From contig CAJMOI010000078.1 of NCBI GenBank assembly GCA_905215105.1, positions 1 through 8,858 on the forward strand: a stretch of DNA of 8,858 nucleotides, in the 5' to 3' direction. The DNA is from an uncultured bacterium (GTDB taxonomy: Bacteria; Bacillota; Clostridia; Oscillospirales; Acutalibacteraceae). Every line of letters starts with the position of its first letter. The first letter of the stretch is position 1. Both the position numbers and the translations under genes were made by a program. Under the pieces are notes generated by a model. It ran no database searches. It was not told the DNA's origin and saw only the letters and a list, made by a program, of their open reading frames with translations. Below, in pieces: positions 1-5,575 of this stretch.

Positions 1-1
1 A

Positions 2-658
2 AAGCCACAGGATGAGGACAGCGATACCCCCGCCAACCTGCTGGCCTCTGCCGATGGGAAAATCAAATCCATCGATGTGTTTTCCGGAGCCGCCATGGTG
101 CAGCCCGGTGATGGGGTCATCGAAGGGCAGCTGCTGATTTCCGGCATTGTGGAAAGTGAAACGGGAAGCAACCACGCGGTTTTCGCCCGGGGAAAGGTGG
201 TGGCGGAAACCCGGCGGGAATTTACCGCCAAAATCCCCATGGAACAGATGGAGCGGAAAAAAACCGGGGAAACGCTGGTTCGGGAAAGCGTGCTGTTTTT
301 CGGGCTGCGGTTTCCGGTCACGCTGCGAAAGGCTCCGGAAGGGCTTTGGGAAAAGGAAACGGAGGACAGCCCGCTGACCCTGCTTCAAACGCCTCTGCCC
401 GTTTCCCGGTATCGGGAGGTTTGGAGCCGTTATGAAGAAGTGAGCCGGACGCTGACGGAGGAAGAAGCCCAGTCGCTGGCCTGGGACGCGGTGCTCCTGC
501 AGCAGCGGGAAATGCTGGGGAAAACCGGCCGGGTGATTTCTCAGGAGTGGAAAACCGGGGTCGAGGACGGGGTTTTCCATCTGACCGTCCGGGCGGTTTG
601 TGAGGAGGAAATCGGCGTCACTCAGGAAATTGTGGTGGAATCCGGCGAAACAGGATAA
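2..658 (+). CDS. yqfD: Sporulation protein YqfD, C-terminal part (5' end outside window)
   Basis: The frame is open from base 2 to a TAA at 656-658, giving 218 residues. The start codon lies upstream of the window, so roughly the last half of a protein usually near 400 residues is present. Early in the fragment, the stretch reading NLLASADGKIKSIDV, then PGDGVIEGQLLISGI, resembles the YqfD core, where a short lipoyl/barrel-like segment precedes a strand-rich region. The C-terminal third is charged and helical (YREVWSRYEEV, then LTEEEAQ). YqfD is a membrane-associated protein of the mother cell in sporulating Firmicutes, but its biochemical role is not well defined. Immediate linkage to phoH is the standard arrangement in Bacilli and Clostridia and supports the call. 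An ATG at 77 is internal, because the reading frame and family similarity continue upstream of it. The gene is separated from phoH by 205 bp containing a weak terminator and a new promoter, so the two are probably expressed independently. Confidence 0.85.
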   Translation, partial: KPQDEDSDTPANLLASADGKIKSIDVFSGAAMVQPGDGVIEGQLLISGIVESETGSNHAVFARGKVVAETRREFTAKIPMEQMERKKTGETLVRESVLFFGLRFPVTLRKAPEGLWEKETEDSPLTLLQTPLPVSRYREVWSRYEEVSRTLTEEEAQSLAWDAVLLQQREMLGKTGRVISQEWKTGVEDGVFHLTVRAVCEEEIGVTQEIVVESGETG

Positions 659-672
659 AATTGGCAGGCTGC

Positions 673-704
673 ACAGGAAATCTCTTGGAAATCCCCTGTT
701 TTTT
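673..704 (+). terminator. Weak rho-independent terminator after yqfD
   Basis: ACAGG (673-677) can pair with CCTGT (695-699), followed directly by a run of six T (699-704). The stem is only 5 bp with a long loop that contains a GGAAATC direct repeat (676-682 and 687-693). The position, just after the yqfD stop and before the phoH promoter, is the main support. Confidence 0.45.
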
Positions 705-771
705 CTTTGGAGTATGGTACAAATACTGTATAAATGAGCTAAAATTTGTTGATTTTTTTATGAATTATTTA

Positions 772-800
772 ATGACGAATGAGGGCGTATGTGATATAAT
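772..800 (+). promoter_or_regulatory. Sigma-A type promoter for phoH-ybeY-dgkA, extended -10
   Basis: The -10 is a perfect TATAAT at 795-800, preceded by TG at 792-793 in the extended -10 position. A 17-bp spacer separates it from ATGACG (772-777), which matches 4 of 6 bases of TTGACA. The region is much more AT-rich than the flanking genes. Transcription would begin near 807, leaving a leader of about 57 nt. That leader holds a small hairpin, AACGG (816-820) with CCGTT (826-830) and a 5-nt loop, ahead of the phoH ribosome binding site at 853-859. Confidence 0.75.
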
Positions 801-863
801 AAGGGTGTTCTTTCAAACGGTTTGCCCGTTAGAGGAACAGGAAAGCAAAATCAAGGTGATGCT

Positions 864-1856
864 ATGTTTGAACAAAGGATCAATATTGACCGGATGGAAC
901 AGGCGGCGGCCCTTTTCGGCAGCTTTGACGCCAATGTGCGTCTGCTGGAAAAGGAATACGGCGTCAGCATTGTGAACCGGGATTCGGAAATCAAGGTTTC
1001 CGGCGACGCTGAGTGCGTGTACCGGGCGGTGCGTGTGATTGAAAGTCTTTTGAACCTCATCAATAAAGGGGAGGCTCTCACGGAGCAGAACATCCGGTAC
1101 TGTATTTCCATGGTCAATGAGGGCTCGGAACAAAAGCTGAAAAATCTGGCGGGAGACTGTATCTGTATTACCAGCAAGGGAAAGCCCGTCAAGCCCAAAA
1201 CCGTGGGACAGAAGCAGTACTGCTCCGATATCCGTTCCCACACCATTACATTGGGCGTGGGGCCTGCCGGTACCGGAAAGACCTATCTTGCCGTAGCCAT
1301 GGCGGTGACGGCCTTCCGGGCACAGGAAATCAACCGGATTATCCTGACCCGTCCGGCGGTGGAAGCCGGGGAAAAACTGGGCTTTCTGCCCGGCGATTTG
1401 CAGCAGAAGGTAGACCCTTATCTGCGTCCCCTGTACGACGCCCTGTTTGATATGCTGGGCGCGGAAAGCTATCAGAAATATGTGGAGCGGGGCAACATTG
1501 AAGTGGCGCCCCTGGCCTATATGAGAGGCCGCACGCTGGATGACAGCTTTATCATTCTGGACGAGGCGCAGAACACCACGCCGGAACAGATGAAGATGTT
1601 TCTGACCCGGCTGGGCTTCAATTCCAAAATGGTGATTACTGGGGATATTACCCAGATCGACCTGCCGGACGGACGGCGCTCCGGTTTGAAGGATGCCATG
1701 CGCATTCTGAAAAACGTGGAGGATATCGCCATTTTCCGCTTTACCGAGCGGGATGTGGTGCGCCATAAGCTGGTGCAGGATATTATCAAGGCATATGAAA
1801 AATACGAGGAGGCTGGCGCAAGAAATGGAAAAAATAAGAGTAATTATCACCAATAA
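864..1856 (+). CDS. phoH: PhoH/YbeZ family ATPase (PhoH-like NTPase)
   Basis: A 330-residue protein close to the usual PhoH length of about 320. Residues about 20-63 form the N-terminal KH-like region. The P-loop NTPase domain follows, with Walker A GPAGTGKT at 133-140, the family signature VEAGEKLGFLPGDLQQKVDP at about 167-185, Walker B FIILDEAQN at 229-237 and the sensor-like TGD at 259-261. PhoH/YbeZ proteins are cytosolic ATPases, thought to act on RNA, that work with the endonuclease YbeY encoded next door. The ATG at 864 is preferred over an in-frame TTG at 822. It has AGGTGA (854-859) just upstream, and the 14 extra residues from the TTG do not look like family sequence and would begin only about 15 nt after the predicted transcription start. 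The last roughly 20 residues are a charged tail encoded where the ybeY start overlaps. The original phosphate-starvation naming is historical and nothing here indicates Pho control. Confidence 0.93.
   Translation: MFEQRINIDRMEQAAALFGSFDANVRLLEKEYGVSIVNRDSEIKVSGDAECVYRAVRVIESLLNLINKGEALTEQNIRYCISMVNEGSEQKLKNLAGDCICITSKGKPVKPKTVGQKQYCSDIRSHTITLGVGPAGTGKTYLAVAMAVTAFRAQEINRIILTRPAVEAGEKLGFLPGDLQQKVDPYLRPLYDALFDMLGAESYQKYVERGNIEVAPLAYMRGRTLDDSFIILDEAQNTTPEQMKMFLTRLGFNSKMVITGDITQIDLPDGRRSGLKDAMRILKNVEDIAIFRFTERDVVRHKLVQDIIKAYEKYEEAGARNGKNKSNYHQ
1806..1812 (+). promoter_or_regulatory. Ribosome binding site of ybeY inside phoH
   Basis: GAGGAGG at 1806-1812 lies inside the end of phoH, 12 nt before the ATG at 1825. 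It is the only strong Shine-Dalgarno near the family-consistent ybeY start. It supports the ATG at 1825 rather than 1795 (upstream of it) or 1885 (which would remove conserved N-terminal sequence). Confidence 0.6.
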
Positions 1857-2328
1857 GCAGAAAGTTGTGAAGATTCCCACCGGAATGCGTATGCTGGTGC
1901 GCCGCTGCTGCAACGCAGTGCTTCGTATGGAGAAATTCCCCTATTCCGCTGAAATCAGCGTGACCTTTGTGGACAATGAGCAGATTCATGAGCTGAACCG
2001 GGAATACCGGGGCAAGGATATGCCCACGGATGTGCTCTCCTTCCCCATGGGCGAAAACGGCGTGTATGACGAGAACCACAACACCGGTGCCAAGATTCTG
2101 GGCGATATCGTCATTTCCGTGCCCAAGGCACTGGAACAGGCGAAACGGTACGGCCACAGCTTTGAGCGGGAAATGGGCTATCTGACCGCCCACTCCATGC
2201 TGCACCTGCTGGGCTATGATCACGAAAACGGCGGCATTGAGCGGGTCCGCATGCGCGAAAAGGAAGAAAACGTCATGAGCATGCTGGGACTGCCCGCATC
2301 CAGTGCCTATACCTTTGGGAATGAGTAA
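1825..2328 (+). CDS. ybeY: Endoribonuclease YbeY (16S rRNA maturation)
   Basis: A 167-residue single-domain metalloprotein, typical for YbeY. The zinc-binding signature HSMLHLLGYDH is at 123-133, with H123, H127 and H133 as metal ligands. The conserved SVTFVDNEQIHELNREYR (about 45-62), TDVLSFP (68-74) and GDIVIS (93-98) segments are all present. YbeY is a cytosolic single-strand endoribonuclease needed for 3'-end processing of 16S rRNA and for 70S quality control. It functionally connects to PhoH/YbeZ and Era, both encoded in this window. The start at 1825 gives about 41 residues before the SVTFVDN strand, the usual N-terminal length. The gene overlaps the end of phoH by 32 bp and overlaps the dgkA start by 8 bp, so translation of the three is probably coupled. 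The protein looks intact. Confidence 0.95.
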   Translation: MEKIRVIITNKQKVVKIPTGMRMLVRRCCNAVLRMEKFPYSAEISVTFVDNEQIHELNREYRGKDMPTDVLSFPMGENGVYDENHNTGAKILGDIVISVPKALEQAKRYGHSFEREMGYLTAHSMLHLLGYDHENGGIERVRMREKEENVMSMLGLPASSAYTFGNE

Positions 2329-2815
2329 AAAAAGGCCCTTTTATAAAAGCCTTTGGGCGGCGGTACAGGGAATCTGGTACTGTCTGGTGCAGGAGCGGAA
2401 TATGCGGATTCACACCGTGGCCGCACTGTATGTAGTGGGGTTTTCCGGCTTTTTCGGCCTGACCCGGACGGAGTATGCCGTCCTGTTTCTGACCTTTGGG
2501 CTGGTGCTCTGTGCCGAGGTGGTGAATACCTCCATTGAGCGGCTGTGCGACCGGGATACCGAAGGGTTCAGCCAGTGGGCCAGGGTGGTCAAGGATACGG
2601 CTGCGGGAGCGGTGCTGGTGTGTGCGCTGTTTGCCGTGGGGGTCGGCGTGTGCCTGTTCTGGAAGCCGGAGGGCTTCAGGGAAATCTGGCTGTACTTCAC
2701 GGCTCTCTGGTGGCGGCTGCCGGTACTGGTGTTGTCTGCACTGGCGGCGCTGGCGTTTATCCGCTGGGGCCCGGGGCCGGTACTGGAAAGGCTTCATCTG
2801 CCCCGTCATCCATAA
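2321..2815 (+). CDS. dgkA: Diacylglycerol/undecaprenol kinase, DgkA family
   Basis: A 164-residue integral membrane kinase. In Gram-positive bacteria this family phosphorylates undecaprenol to the carrier lipid undecaprenyl phosphate, although some members act on diacylglycerol. Family features in order: QERNMRIH at 25-31 with E26, membrane helix about 33-47, membrane helix about 52-66, the active-site signature EVVNTSIERLCD at 66-77 (E66, N69, E73), KDTAAGAVL at 91-99, and a third helix about 94-113. An additional hydrophobic segment at about 133-149 makes it longer than the usual roughly 120-140 residues. The ATG at 2321 overlaps the ybeY stop as ATGAGTAA and has little Shine-Dalgarno of its own, so translational coupling is likely. 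An in-frame GTG at 2303 is an alternative start but is less likely. A terminator follows directly, so this is the last gene of its operon. Confidence 0.9.
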   Translation: MSKKRPFYKSLWAAVQGIWYCLVQERNMRIHTVAALYVVGFSGFFGLTRTEYAVLFLTFGLVLCAEVVNTSIERLCDRDTEGFSQWARVVKDTAAGAVLVCALFAVGVGVCLFWKPEGFREIWLYFTALWWRLPVLVLSALAALAFIRWGPGPVLERLHLPRHP

Positions 2816-2821
2816 AAAGAC

Positions 2822-2858
2822 AATCGGCTTCCGCTCATTTTGGGCGGAGGCTGATTTT
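2822..2858 (+). terminator. Rho-independent terminator after dgkA
   Basis: A 13-bp stem pairs 2822-2834 with 2844-2856, including two G-U wobbles. The loop is 9 nt (2835-2843) and the 3' arm runs into TTTT (2855-2858). It starts 7 bp after the dgkA stop. It closes the phoH-ybeY-dgkA operon before the next promoter. Confidence 0.85.
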
Positions 2859-2895
2859 GTATCCTGTAAAATTTTCAGGAAACACCCGGAAGGGT

Positions 2896-2924
2896 TTGAC
2901 AGCCGGGCAGCGGTGGATTACAAT
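2896..2924 (+). promoter_or_regulatory. Near-consensus sigma-A promoter for the SdpI-like gene
   Basis: A perfect -35 TTGACA (2896-2901), a 17-bp spacer and a -10 TACAAT (2919-2924, 5 of 6). It lies about 40 bp downstream of the dgkA terminator. Transcription should start near 2931, giving a leader of about 50 nt before the GTG at 2982. It is the closest match to the sigma-A consensus in the window. Confidence 0.85.
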
Positions 2925-2966
2925 AGAAGCAGCAGTGTGGGAATCAGGTGTATTTCTGTTGACGGA

Positions 2967-2972
2967 AAGGAG
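2967..2972 (+). promoter_or_regulatory. Ribosome binding site fixing the GTG start at 2982
   Basis: AAGGAG lies 9 nt before the GTG at 2982 and downstream of the predicted transcription start. It decides the start of the SdpI-like gene. The same open frame extends far upstream through the terminator and dgkA, but only as a shadow. Confidence 0.75.
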
Positions 2973-2981
2973 CCGATCAAA

Positions 2982-3314
2982 GTGAAACCGGGACTTTTTG
3001 TGATCTATGGAGTGTTTGGTCTGATTCTTTTGATAACAGGATGGGGGCTGTTCAAAAAGCATTCTGTCTATCCATCTACCCAGGTGGGGTACCACTTGAA
3101 AGATGCCGCGAAAAGTCGGGAAGCCTGGGAGTTTGCCAACCGGACAGCCGGAAAACTGTCTCTGGTGTGTGGGGGAGTTGTCTGGCTAATGATGGCCGTG
3201 TTCTGGCTGGTGAGCGCTCCTTTTGCAGTTTGCCTGGGAGGATTTTTCGCTCTGGCAATCGCGGCGGTGTGTACCGTACTATTGGTTCCGCTGGCATTGC
3301 TGCGGAAAAAATAA
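2982..3314 (+). CDS. Small SdpI-like membrane protein
   Basis: A 110-residue protein from a GTG start, chosen because AAGGAG lies 9 nt upstream and the promoter at 2896-2924 precedes it. It has three hydrophobic segments, about 4-24, 55-78 and 82-106, and a basic end (LRKK). Between the first two, the stretch VGYHLKDAAKSREAWEFANR (35-54) resembles the SdpI/YfhL family signature, in which a Gly-Tyr/Arg motif is followed by a Ser-x-x-x-Trp-x-x-Ala-Asn core. In Bacillus subtilis, SdpI gives immunity to the SdpC killing peptide and sequesters a repressor. Most stand-alone homologues have no known role. No sdpC-like toxin or regulator gene is visible beside it, so immunity function is not implied. 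The gene is monocistronic by its flanks: a terminator and its own promoter upstream, and the era promoter downstream. It replaces cdd, which often lies between dgkA and era. Confidence 0.7.
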   Translation: MKPGLFVIYGVFGLILLITGWGLFKKHSVYPSTQVGYHLKDAAKSREAWEFANRTAGKLSLVCGGVVWLMMAVFWLVSAPFAVCLGGFFALAIAAVCTVLLVPLALLRKK

Positions 3315-3337
3315 AGCCGCTGTTTACACGAACAATT

Positions 3338-3366
3338 TTGATGCAAAATATTTTGGATGATATAGT
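3338..3366 (+). promoter_or_regulatory. Sigma-A type promoter for era, extended -10, palindromic spacer
   Basis: The -35 is TTGATG (3338-3343, 4 of 6), the spacer is 17 bp, TG is at 3358-3359 and the -10 is TATAGT (3361-3366). Transcription would begin near 3373, about 33 nt before the era ATG. The 12-bp perfect palindrome CAAAATATTTTG (3344-3355) fills most of the spacer. A second inverted pair, ATTTTG (3335-3340) with CAAAAT (3344-3349), covers the -35. Both could be operators or simply AT-rich promoter DNA. Confidence 0.65.
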
Positions 3367-3405
3367 AAATGGATTTATAAATCAAATGATAAAAAGGAGT
3401 TATGC

Positions 3406-4326
3406 ATGGAATACCGTCAGGAAGATAAGGCGGCGTTTGTCGCCATTGTAGGAAGACCGAATGTGGGAAAATCTTCCCTGTTGAACCGGATGCTGGGTCA
3501 GAAGGTGGCCATTGTGTCCAGTAAGCCCCAGACCACCCGCACCCGGATTATGGGCGTGCTCACCCGCGGGGAAAACCAGCTGGTATTTCTGGATACCCCC
3601 GGCCTGCACAAGTCCCGGAGCCGTCTGGGCGATTACATGGTCAAGTCCGTTACCGAGTCGGTGTCCAATGTGGACGCAGGGCTGCTGGTGGTGGAAGCCG
3701 GAGAGAAGATTTCCCCGGCTGACCGGGACTTGATCGAGCGTTTTCAGAAATCCGGAATGCCCGCGCTGCTGGCCATCAACAAAATTGATTTGCTGGAGGA
3801 TAAAACCCGGCTCATGGCTCAGATTGCAGAGCTTTCCGCCCTGTTCCCCTTTGAGGCCGTGGTGCCCGTTTCCGCACAGGACGGCAGCGGCGTGGAAGAG
3901 CTGATTGGGGAGCTGGAAAAGCTGTGCCAGCCCGGCGGCCATTTCTTTGACGATGATACCCTCACCGACCAGCCCGAGCGGGTGCTGGCGGCGGAAATCG
4001 TCCGGGAAAAGCTGCTTCGCCTGCTGGATCGGGAAATTCCTCATGGAACCGCCGTGGCCGTGGAACGGATGCGGGAGCGGGAGGACGGTTCCGCAACGGA
4101 CATCGATGCCGTGATTTTCTGCGAGCGGGACAGCCATAAGGGAATTATTATTGGCAAAGGAGGCTCCATGCTGAAAAAGGTGGGCACCTATGCCCGTCAG
4201 GACATGGAAAAATTTTTCGGCTGCAAAATCAATTTGAAGCTGTGGGTCAAGGTCAAGGAGGACTGGCGCAACCGGGAAGCGGTGCTCCATACCCTGGGCT
4301 ATGACAAAACCGATTTTAACGGCTGA
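3406..4326 (+). CDS. era: GTPase Era, ribosome small-subunit assembly
   Basis: A 306-residue Era, the normal length. The GTPase domain has G1 GRPNVGKS (16-23), G2 with TTRTR (43-47), G3 DTPG (63-66), G4 NKID (125-128) and G5 SAQ (156-158). The C-terminal KH domain carries the RNA-binding motif GIIIGKGGSMLKKVG (246-260) and the conserved ending KINLKLWVKVKEDWRN. Era binds the 3' end of 16S rRNA near the anti-Shine-Dalgarno and checks 30S maturation, working in the same step as YbeY. The ATG at 3406 follows AAGGAG (3394-3399) by 6 nt and begins four bases after a rejected out-of-frame ATG at 3402. The gene has its own promoter. yqzL and recO follow without a clear terminator, so they are probably co-transcribed. 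All catalytic motifs are present. Confidence 0.97.
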   Translation: MEYRQEDKAAFVAIVGRPNVGKSSLLNRMLGQKVAIVSSKPQTTRTRIMGVLTRGENQLVFLDTPGLHKSRSRLGDYMVKSVTESVSNVDAGLLVVEAGEKISPADRDLIERFQKSGMPALLAINKIDLLEDKTRLMAQIAELSALFPFEAVVPVSAQDGSGVEELIGELEKLCQPGGHFFDDDTLTDQPERVLAAEIVREKLLRLLDREIPHGTAVAVERMREREDGSATDIDAVIFCERDSHKGIIIGKGGSMLKKVGTYARQDMEKFFGCKINLKLWVKVKEDWRNREAVLHTLGYDKTDFNG

Positions 4327-4336
4327 ATATCACAAA

Positions 4337-4357
4337 TCCGGCAAAAAGTCTGCCGGA
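4337..4357 (+). other. Hairpin after era without a U-tract
   Basis: TCCGGCA (4337-4343) and TGCCGGA (4351-4357) form a perfect 7-bp stem with a 7-nt loop, 10 bp after the era stop. It is followed by AATTGG rather than a run of T. It could be a weak attenuator, an RNA-stabilising hairpin for the era transcript or a processing site. It is not a canonical terminator. Confidence 0.5.
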
Positions 4358-4411
4358 AATTGGCGAACGGAGATTTATTTTCCATTCATACCCATGCACC
4401 TTTGACAAATA

Positions 4412-4426
4412 CTCTATATCATAGAG
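4412..4426 (+). repeat. Inverted repeat just upstream of the yqzL ribosome binding site
   Basis: CTCTAT (4412-4417) and ATAGAG (4421-4426) form a perfect 6-bp inverted repeat with a 3-nt centre. It lies four bases downstream of a TTGACA (4402-4407) and three bases upstream of the AAGGAGG (4430-4436) that serves yqzL. The TTGACA has no convincing -10 at the right distance. The repeat could be an operator or a small mRNA hairpin limiting access to the ribosome binding site. Confidence 0.35.
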
Positions 4427-4443
4427 GTGAAGGAGGCGTGAGT

Positions 4444-4695
4444 ATGGATGAACGGACTGCATGGGAATGCTTTTGCCGGACGGGCAGTGTAGAGGCGTAT
4501 CTGCAATACAGCCGCCTGCGCCGCCGTCCGTCCGGAGAGCGGAAGAGGGAGGACGGCAATGCGGATCGAAACGGACGGGCTGGTCATCCGGGAACAGACC
4601 GTGGGGGAGAGCGACCGGCTGGTGACGCTGCTCACCCGCAGTGCGGGGCTTCTGCGGGGATTTGCCAGACAGGCCAAAACCATCCGCAGTGCTAA
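4444..4695 (+). CDS. yqzL: YqzL-family small protein, frame runs into recO
   Basis: A small gene between era and recO, the position of yqzL in Bacillus subtilis and many Firmicutes. The N-terminal part matches the short family pattern, with W7, F10, T13-G14 and A18-Y19-L20 in TAWECFCRTGSVEAYLQYSR. Its function is unknown. AAGGAGG (4430-4436) is 7 nt before the ATG at 4444. YqzL is normally about 45-50 residues. Here the frame does not stop until 4695, giving 83 residues, and the last 137 bp lie inside recO in another frame. Residues after about 38 are rich in Arg, Gly, Pro and Cys, as expected from out-of-frame reading of GC-rich recO codons, so they are unlikely to be conserved. Loss of the original stop codon is the simplest explanation. 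A sequence error or strain-specific change cannot be excluded. The conserved start and good ribosome binding site make the gene itself likely. Confidence 0.65.
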   Translation: MDERTAWECFCRTGSVEAYLQYSRLRRRPSGERKREDGNADRNGRAGHPGTDRGGERPAGDAAHPQCGASAGICQTGQNHPQC

Positions 4696-5305
4696 GGCTT
4701 CCGGCACCAGCCTGCTGAGTTATTCCCAGTTCTCTGTGTTCAAGGGCCGGGAGCGGGTCATCATTGACGAAGCCCGGCCCAAAGAGAGCTTTTTCGGCCT
4801 GCGGGAGGACATCTCCCGGCTGGCGCTGGCCCAGTATTTCTGTGAGCTGGCGGGTGTGCTGACTCCTGAGGAAAGCCCGGCGGAGGACTACCTGCGGCTG
4901 ATGCTCAACGGGCTGTATTTTCTTTCCAAAAACACCCGCCCGCCCCTGCTGCTGAAGCTGGTGGTGGAAATGCGGATGATGAGCTTTTCCGGCTATATGC
5001 CCGATTTGCTGTACTGTCAGGGCTGCGGCTGTTATGAGGCGGACACCATGCTGTTTCTGCCCCGTTCCGGTACGCTGCTGTGTGCAGGCTGTGCCCGAAA
5101 TCTTGGGGAAGAAGCCATTCCTCTGGAGAAGGGGATGGTGACAGCGCTGCGCCACAGTATTTATGCGGATTTTGATAAGCTGTTTTCCTTCAGCCTGCCG
5201 CCGGAAGGGCTGAAACAGGCGGCGAAGGCCTCGGAGCGGTATGTGGTACATACCTTGCAGCGCGGATTTTCCACGCTGGAATTTTATCATCAGATGGAAG
5301 AGTAG
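4559..5305 (+). CDS. recO: DNA repair protein RecO
   Basis: A 248-residue RecO, the usual length. The N-terminal OB-fold begins with ETDGLVIREQTVGESDRLVTLLT, typical of the family, followed by GFARQAKTIRS. The helical C-terminal domain contains a zinc-finger-like cluster, C153, C156 and C158 together with C175 and C178, as seen in many Firmicutes RecO proteins. RecO acts in the RecFOR pathway. It binds single-stranded DNA and SSB, loads RecA at gaps and anneals complementary strands. The ATG at 4559 follows AGGGAGGA (4546-4553) by 5 nt and lies within the overlapping yqzL frame, so the two genes may be coupled. The gene is most likely transcribed from the era promoter. In Bacillus it is often followed by glyQ/glyS, but here it is followed by a 352-bp repeat-rich gap and then mutS2. 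Confidence 0.94.
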   Translation: MRIETDGLVIREQTVGESDRLVTLLTRSAGLLRGFARQAKTIRSAKASGTSLLSYSQFSVFKGRERVIIDEARPKESFFGLREDISRLALAQYFCELAGVLTPEESPAEDYLRLMLNGLYFLSKNTRPPLLLKLVVEMRMMSFSGYMPDLLYCQGCGCYEADTMLFLPRSGTLLCAGCARNLGEEAIPLEKGMVTALRHSIYADFDKLFSFSLPPEGLKQAAKASERYVVHTLQRGFSTLEFYHQMEE

Positions 5306-5384
5306 GGGAAAAGGCAGGATTACCTCTGTACGCGTGGAATCAGGGGAAAAATTTACGCATTGTGATCCCGCGACCATACGGAGT

Positions 5385-5504
5385 CCAGAGGAACTTAGTT
5401 CCTTTGGCGCAGTCTGGGGCGCGTAGCCCCAGAGATGCGAAGCGTAAGCGAGCCCGTAAAAAAGCCGACTGTTTGCACAAACAGCAAGAGCTGCCAAGGG
5501 CAGC
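5385..5504. repeat. Cluster of short hairpins, probable intergenic repeat element
   Basis: Four inverted repeats lie within 120 bp. 5385-5395 pairs with 5397-5407 (11 positions, one G-U) as a nearly continuous palindrome. 5413-5420 pairs with 5426-5433 (8 bp, loop GCGTA). 5469-5474 pairs with 5479-5484 (CTGTTT/AAACAG, loop GCAC). 5490-5495 pairs with 5499-5504 (GCTGCC/GGCAGC, loop AAG). Between them runs a GCGAAGCGTAAGCGAGC linker (5437-5453), and similar short GAGC tails follow the last two hairpins (CAAGAGC at 5485-5491, CGCGAGC at 5504-5510). Modular palindromes with GCGAGC-like linkers are typical of dispersed non-coding repeats. The copy number in the genome cannot be seen from this window. 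Confidence 0.6.
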
Positions 5505-5575
5505 GCGAGCCAACAGAGCGATAAGCCCAAGAAAGCAGCAGCCCAAAAGCCAGCTGTTTGCATAAACAGCAAGAG
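5460..5575. repeat. Pair of 31-bp imperfect direct repeats, each carrying a hairpin
   Basis: Units at 5460-5490 and 5545-5575 share 28 of 31 positions. Each reads AAAAGCC, two variable purines, the hairpin CTGTTTGCAYAAACAG, then CAAGAG. The three differences are at 5467/5552, 5468/5553 and 5478/5563. The last of these is in the hairpin loop, so both stems stay perfect. The repeat period is 85 bp. The 54-bp spacer between the units contains the GCTGCC/GGCAGC hairpin. Confidence 0.75.

Noticed and set aside
727..735. A second promoter from TATAAA at 729 upstream of phoH
   Set aside because: The -35 region at the right distance is poor, and the TG before it is in the wrong register for an extended -10. 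The site at 772-800 is much better.
813..1913. A 366-codon reverse open frame opposite phoH
   Set aside because: It is a shadow of phoH, whose Walker motifs are clear on the + strand, and it includes the reverse of the promoter-proximal leader.
3400..4290. A 296-codon reverse open frame opposite era
   Set aside because: It is a shadow of era, and the + strand frame carries all GTPase and KH motifs.
4402..4430. A promoter for yqzL based on TTGACA at 4402
   Set aside because: No -10-like hexamer lies 16-18 bp downstream. TATCAT at 4417 is too close to it and has no -35 of its own.
5362..5565. A 67-codon forward open frame in the recO-mutS2 gap
   Set aside because: It has a Lys/Arg/Ala-rich low-complexity translation that follows the hairpin repeats, and no ribosome binding site or family features.
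5460..5575. A CRISPR array, suggested by the direct repeats with a spacer
   Set aside because: There are only two units with three differences, a 54-bp spacer that itself contains a hairpin, and no cas genes.
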